From the NCBI GenBank assembly GCA_964384625.1, contig CAYLNH010000161.1:1-16255 (forward strand): a stretch of DNA of 16,255 nt, written 5' to 3'. Below are positions 8,701-14,418 of the stretch, in pieces; position 1 is the stretch's first letter; every line of letters starts with the position of its first letter. Under the pieces are notes generated by a model. That model had not been told where the DNA came from and searched no databases. It was given only the letters and a program-made list of their open reading frames with translations. Source of the DNA: CAYLNH01 sp964384625. GTDB lineage: Bacteria; Verrucomicrobiota; Lentisphaeria; JABSQK01. The position numbers were made by a program, and so were the translations under genes.

Positions 8701-9605
8701 CAGTTGCCGTCCTGATGATAGAACACCGCGGTATCGGGCGCCGGCCGCAGACGCTTCGGTTCCGGCGCGCCGCCGCCGGCCGCCGTCGTGCTCTTGCCGA
8801 CCTCCGCCGTGCCGATGTCTTTGGTCAGTGTCTCCCCCGCCAGTTTGACGCGGAGCTTCAATTTGTAGGTGCCCGGCACGCGCGGCACCCAGTTCACCTG
8901 CCAGACCGGGAGTTCCCGCGGAACCAGTCGAACCCTGGTCTGCCCGGGCCGCCGCAACCGAATAAAGTCCTGCCGGAAATAGGCCGGCGACCTGCCGTTC
9001 ACACTGCCGAAGCTCCACTCCAGAGCAGCTTCGATCTGGTCCGGGTCAAACACGTCGCCGCGGAATTCCGGCAGGCGAAAGCGGATGGCGTTGACGCGGC
9101 CGGCAAACAATGAACCGGGCACCTGGAGGTCCTTGATCGTCACGTCCTGCGGCGCGGCCGGAATGCTCTCCAGATCGCCGATCTCCAGATCGCCGGTGTA
9201 TTCGCCGGTCGAAAAGATGCGAACGCCCCAGGACCGCACCCAACGCAACACGTCCGGACCATACGGCCGCCGCAAGTGCGGCGATTGCCAGTCCGGGCTG
9301 TCGGGGCCAAGGTCAAGCTCAAACGTCTGCGGTTCGCCGGTAAGGATGATCGCCTGCCGCGATTCAAACCACCAATCCTGCTTGGTCTCGATGAAGAAGG
9401 AGCACCGCAGCGGCCTGGACGGCTTGTCGCCCCGCAGGCACACCGTCAACCGGATCTTGCCGGCGCGGCGCCAATCGGTGTTCTCCGTGCGGCGCCAGAC
9501 TGCCGACGGCGGCGTCGCAAAGTTCCACAGGTCGCCGGCCGTCGCCGGGAACGCCGCCAGTGCCGCCAGCAGCAGGAACCGCTTTCGCCATATCAGTCGC
9601 ATCAT
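5739..9605 (-). CDS. Large exported DUF5060/GH-A-type glycoside hydrolase-like protein with tandemly duplicated architecture
   Basis: A 1288-residue protein with a signal peptide (residues 1-23, cleavage near PATAG). Domains by reading: jelly roll 1 (about 24-150), DUF5060-like sandwich 1 (150-260), shortened barrel-like region 1 (270-470), jelly roll 2 (475-632), DUF5060 (640-745), GH-A-like barrel 2 (760-1110), a D/N- then R/G-rich insert (1150-1176), and a C-terminal beta segment. Barrel 2 has WGIITE with Glu944 as candidate acid/base and LLIGEWG with Glu1071 as candidate nucleophile. In barrel 1 the matching position is Asn427 and the nucleophile part is missing. NPL.(K/R)QH.GG occurs at 376 and 892. 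The start overlaps the upstream stop by ATGA, implying coupled translation. Substrate unknown; it probably acts outside the cytoplasm on a polysaccharide. Confidence 0.85.
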   Translation of the reverse strand: MMRLIWRKRFLLLAALAAFPATAGDLWNFATPPSAVWRRTENTDWRRAGKIRLTVCLRGDKPSRPLRCSFFIETKQDWWFESRQAIILTGEPQTFELDLGPDSPDWQSPHLRRPYGPDVLRWVRSWGVRIFSTGEYTGDLEIGDLESIPAAPQDVTIKDLQVPGSLFAGRVNAIRFRLPEFRGDVFDPDQIEAALEWSFGSVNGRSPAYFRQDFIRLRRPGQTRVRLVPRELPVWQVNWVPRVPGTYKLKLRVKLAGETLTKDIGTAEVGKSTTAAGGGAPEPKRLRPAPDTAVFYHQDGNWVFPASSRTIDGYWHEQLDWTAKWGHYTGLGEFEQQLAWTLEQEIRRSNLQETHPILLFSEDELDDRGTYNWKDNPLQKQHGGTLVRPRDVFADAGARAVLRKRARYLWARYGSLPQVSGLLVLLNRPYDTPVGWVRRLAAELTKEFPGMQILCDNQGLPKRSKALSLGLYKDWTTDRRLSRFSFISRNEEDGEIVLEGRYPGSTAVVARRRVQHWAGARVFATDIHVSEAAGNEVKVMCVLRTDPDTVFQTRLSWLRPDDWNRVYFPLDAAAWTCLTDPKRTLQPWDLLNIREVALRFFCDQPNEVMLKIRNCRLLWPYVIETAQQGDLKITGLKGNVPKVLRYSRFELAFQLNRRFRNPYDPDEIDVSITLSDPAGNVMQHPGYYHEPWAVKLVNGRERVRRNGTPTWRIRFTPWTPGTYKWVVRAKAGRDLAKAGGTFTCTPSNAKGFVRIAKRDRRMFEFSDGSSFFPIGHNIRSPSDRRPGIYRVKTIDNADWADRRGTYAFERWFKKMAANGENYTRIWMCPWWTGLEWNQDYTGYHGLGYYNQKNAARLDRLLELAATHGIYVNLETFNHGQLSTSIDPDWIHNPLNRQHPGGFLRYASDFFSSPRALELHRRRLRYTMARWGYSPQIVLWGIITESEWVEAYFRGLGWVSEKQAAKNQETPYPYRSNRHVDKMRDWLTDTGKYIQTTDAHPHLVTTHFSNPGNGNEMWYRDPLQVVQNNAYTYFSSIWQRHRFRESNGVADVIYEYGRFFSQYDDRPLLIGEWGGHPQKNIETHLIAELHTGLWANYMTSVSGISGYWWWNLIDTYDLYSHFKALAAFHKGEDRRGKDYRSAKAELEFDADEAGGNDDNDDDRRGRRGGRRRSPSRGGLMLYADTELFAYIYNSAINRHRSSTIAKNANDPNFRESGKGKLSLPWRFENGEYRVEYWDTFAGKVIKTRTITVTDANKDVPIISHRVDLAIKVKPRHEAVRPSGRSRSER

Positions 9606-10531
9606 TGCAGAACCACCGTCTTCTGCAGTCGTTGCCGCACGGCCGACAGCCAGTCCTTGCGGTCGACCGTGCCGCGCGTCGCCGTCAGGCCCGGTGCAAT
9701 CAGGTCGGCACTATTCCCGGCAGCCGCCAGTTTCAAGTATTCGCGCAACTCCGGATAGGCCTTCTCCTCGTGCTCCGTCATTGCCGGTGCAACGACATAC
9801 ACATGCTTCAGCGTCCGCCGGTCGACCGCCTGCAGGAGCCATTCCAATTGCATGCGATATGTCAGGGGCGACGTGCCGAGCGCCAGGTCCCGGAGCGACG
9901 GGTTCACCAGAAGAACGTCGGCCGGCTTGCGGTTTCGCAGTCCGGCAATCAGACCCGGCAGGACGTCCCGCCGGACGAGCCGCCAGGCGTTCGGCAGTTC
10001 GGGGAGGTCGGGGAGTTGGGCGCCGCCGTAAACCATCACGGTTCTCACCTTGGGCCGTTGGTCCTTGCCCACCAGCACGCTGACCACGCGAACGGTCTCC
10101 CAGGTGCGATCGTGTTTCGGCGGATGCCGGTGGCGCGGCAGCAGCACCGCCGGGTGTTCGCCGGCAAACAGACAGCCGTCCTTCACGGTCAGCGCGACCT
10201 TATCGGTCGGCATCACCACATGAAAGACGTACTCAACCGTTTCACAGCGAAACCGCAGTTTGCCGCCGGTTGCCAGCTTCAGGTTGAATTCGATCGGTTC
10301 GTCGGTGAACGTCGCCTGATCAAGGGGCTTCGCGTCGAACGTCACCGCGGCCGCCGCGCCCTGCGGGCCGCGGACAACAAAGGTGGCGTTCTCGCCGGCG
10401 TAGGCCACGACCGGATAGTGCGACACCTCAAAGGCAGGTGCCGACGCCGGACCTTCGGCGCAAACGACGAAGGCCGCGAGAAACAGATAGATTACGGCTG
10501 ACTTCCGCACAGCTTCACCCGGCTTTTGCAT
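9602..10531 (-). CDS. Exported protein with Ig-like N-terminal and SGNH-like C-terminal region, function unknown
   Basis: A 309-residue protein and first gene of the minus-strand operon. Signal peptide at about 1-31 (hydrophobic AVIYLFLAAFVVCA). Residues about 33-110 look like a beta-sandwich (YAGENATFVVRG, KLRFRCETVEYVFHVV). Residues about 160-309 alternate beta and alpha (VRTVMVYGG, ADVLLVNPSLRDL, KHVYVVAPA), recalling an SGNH/GDSL hydrolase core. The GDS serine motif is replaced by YGGAQ and no DxxH dyad is evident, so catalysis is doubtful. The start is well supported: GGAGG (10539-10543) with a 7-nt spacer. Its stop TGA overlaps the next start by 4 bp, so it is made together with the large GH-like protein and may be its partner. 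The family assignment is weak. Confidence 0.75.
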   Translation of the reverse strand: MQKPGEAVRKSAVIYLFLAAFVVCAEGPASAPAFEVSHYPVVAYAGENATFVVRGPQGAAAAVTFDAKPLDQATFTDEPIEFNLKLATGGKLRFRCETVEYVFHVVMPTDKVALTVKDGCLFAGEHPAVLLPRHRHPPKHDRTWETVRVVSVLVGKDQRPKVRTVMVYGGAQLPDLPELPNAWRLVRRDVLPGLIAGLRNRKPADVLLVNPSLRDLALGTSPLTYRMQLEWLLQAVDRRTLKHVYVVAPAMTEHEEKAYPELREYLKLAAAGNSADLIAPGLTATRGTVDRKDWLSAVRQRLQKTVVLQ

Positions 10532-10552
10532 TTAGATGCCTCCGCAACGCGC

Positions 10553-10570
10553 TTGCCGCCCGGCCGGCAA
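10553..10570 (-). promoter_or_regulatory. Stem-loop in the leader of the minus-strand operon
   Basis: TTGCCG (10553-10558) and CGGCAA (10565-10570) pair around a 6-nt loop, ending 9 nt upstream of the Shine-Dalgarno site (10539-10543) of the SGNH-like gene. In the transcript it would sit just before the ribosome site and could affect initiation. This is inference from position only. Confidence 0.35.
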
Positions 10571-10657
10571 TCCGCTGGGATCGCGCGGGAACAAAGGCAA
10601 CGCTGGAGCATGCCGATGATTGCGGCCCGCTGAAATGGCATTGCCGCATAACCGACC

Positions 10658-10725
10658 GGGCCGGAACGTACTGCCCGCCGGCGACCGCGGCGCCGGACCG
10701 CGAAGGTCGCTGACGTTCCGGGCCC
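10658..10725. other. Nested 68-nt hairpin structure in the divergent intergenic region
   Basis: Outer arms GGGCCGGAACGT (10658-10669) and ACGTTCCGGGCCC (10713-10725) pair with one bulged base. An inner stem has GCGACC (10681-10686) with GGTCGC (10705-10710) and GCGG (10687-10690) with CCGC (10698-10701) around a 7-nt loop. The nested pairing resembles a structured RNA or a REP-like hairpin. It lies 127-194 bp upstream of the minus-strand gene start and about 120-185 bp upstream of the plus-strand GT2 gene, so it could be in the leader of either. I recognise no known riboswitch class. Confidence 0.45.
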
Positions 10726-10747
10726 AGGCTCCGCAAGGCATCGTAAG

Positions 10748-10811
10748 ACTATAGTGGAAACTTGTGGAATCGCAATGGACAAGCGCCTGCCTTTGTCCAC
10801 TGTAATATAGT
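10748..10811 (+). promoter_or_regulatory. Probable promoter/operator region of the glycosyltransferase cluster
   Basis: A 10-bp inverted repeat, CAATGGACAA (10773-10782) and TTGTCCACTG (10793-10802), matches at nine of ten positions. It abuts AT-rich -10-like hexamers: TAATAT at 10803-10808 and TATAGT at 10806-10811. A second TATAGT, inside palindromic ACTATAGT, lies at 10748-10755, so TATAGTG occurs twice 56 bp apart. No good -35 box is present at the proper spacing, so an activator or a non-sigma70 factor is possible. The inverted repeat looks like a regulator site. Confidence 0.4.
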
Positions 10812-10843
10812 GTGAATCGACCTCAGGAGGACCCCCGCAATCA

Positions 10844-12385
10844 ATGAAACTCGATGACCTGACCCAAAAGTATGTGGGGTCGCATCCGGATGACGGGGCT
10901 CACATCCTGATGAAACGACGGCAGGTCATCTGGTACATCCTGCTCTTCGGCCTGCTGTTCTCCTGCTTTATCTGGCGCTGGGACATCCTGCTGTACGCGA
11001 TCAACTTCTTCTTCGCCTTCCTCTATTTCAGCGTCATCCTCTTTCGCGGCTCCGCCAGCCTGCTCTCGCTGCTCGGCAAGGGCATCACCGTGGTCAGCCC
11101 GCAAACGCTGGACGCCCTGACCGACGCCGATCTGCCGGTCTACACGATCCTGGTGCCGCTCTACCGCGAAGCCAATATCGCTTCGAAAATCATTGCCCGC
11201 CTCGACCAACTGGATTACCCCAAGACAAAACTCGACATCAAGCTCCTCCTCGAAGTCGATGACGACGAGACGCAGAACGCCCTGAACCAACTGCAACTGC
11301 CGTCGCATTATGACGTGATCATCGTTCCCGACGGGCAGCCGCGGACCAAACCGCGCGCCTGCAATTACGGGTTGGACCGGGCCGCAGGCGAGTTCTGCGT
11401 GATCTACGACGCCGAGGACCGGCCCGAAGCCGATCAGCTCAAGAAGGTCGTCGCCGCGTTCCGCACGGCAGACGGCGATGTCGCCTGCATCCAGGCGAAA
11501 TTGAACTTCTACAACGCCAGCCAGAACCTGCTGACACGCTGGTTCGCCATCGAATACAGCACCTGGTTCGATCTGTTCCTGCCGGGCCTGCAGACCGTCC
11601 ATGTCCCCATCCCGCTGGGCGGCACGTCCAACCACTTCCGCACCGCCATCCTCAAAGAACTCGGCGGCTGGGATCCGTTCAACGTGACCGAGGACTGCGA
11701 CCTGGGCGTGCGCATCTACAAGGCCCGCTACAGAACGCGTATGGTGGAATCCACTACCTGGGAGGAAGCCAACTGCCGGCTCTGGAACTGGGTGCGCCAG
11801 CGCTCCCGCTGGGTCAAAGGCTTCTTTCAGACACACCTCGCCCACACGCGACATCCGCTGCGGACGCTGCGGGGACTGGGGCTCTGGGGCTTCTTCGGCT
11901 TTCTCATGAGTGTCGGCGGCAGCTCGCTGATGATGGTGATGAATGTCTTCTACTGGTTGATCGGCATTATCTACCTGGGCCTGCTGACCCACGGCATGTC
12001 CAAGGGACACACGGCCTGGGAATTCATCTGCCGCCGGTCCAGCGGCAGCGAAGGCCTGCCGGCGTCCATCGTCATGCGCGGCTACGAGATCCGCGCCTGG
12101 CCGCTGCTGTACGTCGGCGACAAACAGGACCGGCTCTGGTCCAACCTGGCGTTGGTCTTCTTCGTCATCGTCTGTGTCCTGCTCGCCGCAAACCTGGTCT
12201 TCATCGGCATGCACGCGGTCGCCTGCATCAAACGCCGGCGCCCGGGACTGCTGCCGTTCGCGTTGCTGATGCCGATCTACTGGGTCCTGATTTCGGTCGG
12301 CGCCTGGAAGGGCTTTCTGCAGCTCTTCACCAACCCGTTCTACTGGGAAAAAACCGACCACGGCCTGGATGACGCATCCCACTGA
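10844..12385 (+). CDS. Membrane processive GT2 glycosyltransferase (cellulose-synthase-like)
   Basis: A 513-residue inverting glycosyltransferase using a nucleotide sugar. Two transmembrane segments (about 27-45 and 50-72) precede a cytoplasmic GT-A domain. The processive GT2 signature is complete: EVDDDET (137-143), DAED (189-192), VTED with catalytic base Asp284, and QRSRW (319-323). More membrane segments follow at about 346-385, 432-460 and 470-495. The layout resembles BcsA/XagB-type enzymes but lacks a PilZ domain, so no c-di-GMP control is seen. The start has AGGAGG (10825-10830) with a longish 13-nt spacer and no in-frame alternative. The next gene follows after 36 bp. The product is probably an exopolysaccharide or polymeric glycan; sugar specificity is not readable. 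Confidence 0.9.
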   Translation: MKLDDLTQKYVGSHPDDGAHILMKRRQVIWYILLFGLLFSCFIWRWDILLYAINFFFAFLYFSVILFRGSASLLSLLGKGITVVSPQTLDALTDADLPVYTILVPLYREANIASKIIARLDQLDYPKTKLDIKLLLEVDDDETQNALNQLQLPSHYDVIIVPDGQPRTKPRACNYGLDRAAGEFCVIYDAEDRPEADQLKKVVAAFRTADGDVACIQAKLNFYNASQNLLTRWFAIEYSTWFDLFLPGLQTVHVPIPLGGTSNHFRTAILKELGGWDPFNVTEDCDLGVRIYKARYRTRMVESTTWEEANCRLWNWVRQRSRWVKGFFQTHLAHTRHPLRTLRGLGLWGFFGFLMSVGGSSLMMVMNVFYWLIGIIYLGLLTHGMSKGHTAWEFICRRSSGSEGLPASIVMRGYEIRAWPLLYVGDKQDRLWSNLALVFFVIVCVLLAANLVFIGMHAVACIKRRRPGLLPFALLMPIYWVLISVGAWKGFLQLFTNPFYWEKTDHGLDDASH

Positions 12386-12421
12386 CTGCGGACGCCCCGA
12401 CGACGGGGCAAGGGAGAGAGC
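12386..12421. other. Small hairpin between the GT2 and GT-C genes
   Basis: GCCCCG (12394-12399) pairs with CGGGGC (12404-12409) around ACGA. No T-run follows, so readthrough into the next gene is expected. The Shine-Dalgarno-like GGGAG (12412-12416) comes directly after the hairpin, 5 nt before the start codon. Confidence 0.35.
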
Positions 12422-14287
12422 ATGGTTGTACTGCATCTGATTGCTGTTGCCGGGCTGTTCGCTGCCGCCGGCGCCATCGGCGCACCACTGCTCAAACGCC
12501 TTCGCCTCGAACCGGCATTCAAGGCGTACGCGGCTGTCTGCTGCGGGCTCGCGGTCATCACCCTGGTCGCTCTCGTCGCCGGGATGACCGGCGTGATCCC
12601 TGGCTGGGTGGTCCTGCTCACAACGGTTGGCGGCGGGTTCATCAGTGCGACGCGGCACGTTCGCCGCGCCGGCAAACTGCCCGCGATCAAGCCGCAACTC
12701 CGCCGGCACTGGCCCGTGCTTGCGATCATGCTCCCGGTGGCGCTCTTCTTCCTGGGCAGCGCCCTCTGCCCGCCGTACTGGTGGGACGAGCTGGTCTATC
12801 ACGTCACCGTGCCGCGCCGCTGGCATGCGGACGGCGCCCTGCTGGTCTACGGCGACCTGCCCTACTCCGCCTTCCCCAGCGGCGGCGAGATCCTGTTCTG
12901 GGTTCTGGGCTGTGTCAGCACCGTGGAGACCCCGCGACTGGTGGTCTGGGCGGCGATGTGTCTGAGCCTGCTCGCGATCTACCTGCTCCTGCAGCAGACG
13001 TTGGAGCGCTGGATCGCCGCGGCTCTCGCAGTGGTCTACGCGTTGACCCGCTCCGTGATGTTCGGTGCAACCTATACCCATGTCGAGATCATCCTGACGA
13101 TGTACGTCGCCGCCATGGTCATGCTTGCAACAGCCCGGCCGGCCGACGTGCCGGACGGCGACGACACCCAAGTACCTCCCTGGTGGCTTCACGGTGCGAT
13201 CCTCGGGCTGCCGGCCGGCGCCGCGCTGGGCGTGAAACTCACCGCCCTGCCGCTGCTCTGCGTGCCCGCCGTCCTCGTCGTCGCCGCCAACTGGAAACAC
13301 CAACGGCGCGAATGCCTCCGCACGCTCGCAGTCTTCGGACTGGCGGCGGCCGCCGTTGCCGCACCGTTCTATCTGCGTGCCTGGATTCATACCGGCAATC
13401 CCGTCTATCCCTACTTCGCCCGCTGGTTCACTAACGATCCGGCGACCCTGGCCATGAGCGACCTGCATCACCGTATGGGCAGTGCCAACTTCGGCCAACC
13501 CTCCATTGTCGGTTATCTCACCACCCCGTTTCGACTGGCAACGCCGACGCTCGAACACGACGGCGCGTTCGGCTGGCAATACCTCGGGCTGCTGGCAGCT
13601 TTGCTCGCCGCCGCCTGCCGGAAGCACAAGAAGCAGAAGCAGGCCATCGCTCTGCTTGCCGCCGTTGCAGCCATCTATACCTTCTGGTTCCTCACGTCGC
13701 AACAGGCACGATTTCTGACGCCGACATATTTCCTCGTTGTCATCGGCGGCGGACTGTTGCTCGGTCGAATGCCGAAGTACTGGCGTCGCGGAATCGCCAT
13801 CGTTCTGGTCGTGGTGACGCTGGCCTGCATCCCGCACCGGCGCCTGCCCTACTATCTCGTCGCCTGGAAGACCGCTGTCGGCGCCTACCCCAAAGCGGGC
13901 TTCCTGCATATCGGCCTCCGACCGACATACTTCGAGTCGATCACCGCCGTGCACGAACGCACCGAGCCGCAAGCCCGGGTGCTTTTTCTCTTCGAACATC
14001 GCCTGTGCTACTACCCACGCCGCGGCCGGATCGGCACGCCGCATTTCCAGGAGCGCTTGTTCACCCCCATGCCCGATGCCTTTACCGCCGGGCACTTCAT
14101 GGACGTCGTCCGCAACAACAATTTCAATTACATCCTCTTTGGTCAGGCCGTGCCCAACCCCGACCGCCAGATCCAGACCGATCAACACCGCATCGCCATG
14201 GCCCGGGCAGTCAACGAATTGATTCACAACGGCGACCTGGTGGTCGTCTGGGAGAACAACGATTACTTTCTCCTGAAACCGAAATAG
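12422..14287 (+). CDS. GT-C (ArnT/PMT-like) polytopic membrane glycosyltransferase
   Basis: A 621-residue integral membrane protein with roughly ten or more hydrophobic helices. After the first helices comes PPYWWDELVYH, with the acidic pair Asp122-Glu123 in the first large external loop; an acidic pair there is the hallmark of GT-C enzymes using polyprenyl-phosphate sugars. GATYTHVEI and IHTGNPVYPYFARW are typical of GT39/GT83-like proteins. The C-terminal part (about 480-621) is mostly soluble, ending in DYFLLKPK. The ATG at 12422 has GGGAG at 12412-12416. It follows the GT2 gene by 36 bp and is probably co-transcribed. It likely moves a lipid-linked sugar onto a lipid, glycan or protein on the outer face of the inner membrane; the acceptor is unknown. 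Confidence 0.82.
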   Translation: MVVLHLIAVAGLFAAAGAIGAPLLKRLRLEPAFKAYAAVCCGLAVITLVALVAGMTGVIPGWVVLLTTVGGGFISATRHVRRAGKLPAIKPQLRRHWPVLAIMLPVALFFLGSALCPPYWWDELVYHVTVPRRWHADGALLVYGDLPYSAFPSGGEILFWVLGCVSTVETPRLVVWAAMCLSLLAIYLLLQQTLERWIAAALAVVYALTRSVMFGATYTHVEIILTMYVAAMVMLATARPADVPDGDDTQVPPWWLHGAILGLPAGAALGVKLTALPLLCVPAVLVVAANWKHQRRECLRTLAVFGLAAAAVAAPFYLRAWIHTGNPVYPYFARWFTNDPATLAMSDLHHRMGSANFGQPSIVGYLTTPFRLATPTLEHDGAFGWQYLGLLAALLAAACRKHKKQKQAIALLAAVAAIYTFWFLTSQQARFLTPTYFLVVIGGGLLLGRMPKYWRRGIAIVLVVVTLACIPHRRLPYYLVAWKTAVGAYPKAGFLHIGLRPTYFESITAVHERTEPQARVLFLFEHRLCYYPRRGRIGTPHFQERLFTPMPDAFTAGHFMDVVRNNNFNYILFGQAVPNPDRQIQTDQHRIAMARAVNELIHNGDLVVVWENNDYFLLKPK

Positions 14288-14418
14288 GCCGTCAAGACGC
14301 AATAAGACCCCGCAGTCCTGCCCTGCGGTGTTCTCAGGATCAGTCACCTGCAGAGGACAACAGATCGACAGTAGGAGATGCCGCAGGCTTGCCCTGCGAA
14401 GCAGTCACGCAAGGCCAG
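14288..14418. other. 131-bp intergenic stretch with a hairpin
   Basis: CCGCAG (14310-14315) and CTGCGG (14323-14328) form a 6-bp stem with a 7-nt loop. Short repeated words (CTTGCCCTGCGA against CCTGCCCTGCGG, and CAGTCAC at two places) suggest local duplication. No T-run, clear promoter or gene is seen. Confidence 0.4.

Noticed and set aside
10841..14347. Open frame of 1168 codons on the minus strand across the GT2 and GT-C genes
   Set aside because: It is antisense to two genes with clear glycosyltransferase signatures. Its translation is E/Q/D/G-rich low-complexity sequence with no family resemblance.
14005..14418. Upstream extension of the TMTC-like reading frame by 138 codons
   Set aside because: It overlaps the end of the GT-C gene in another frame, has R/P/H-rich shadow-like sequence, and the family's first membrane helix begins after the ATG at 14419.
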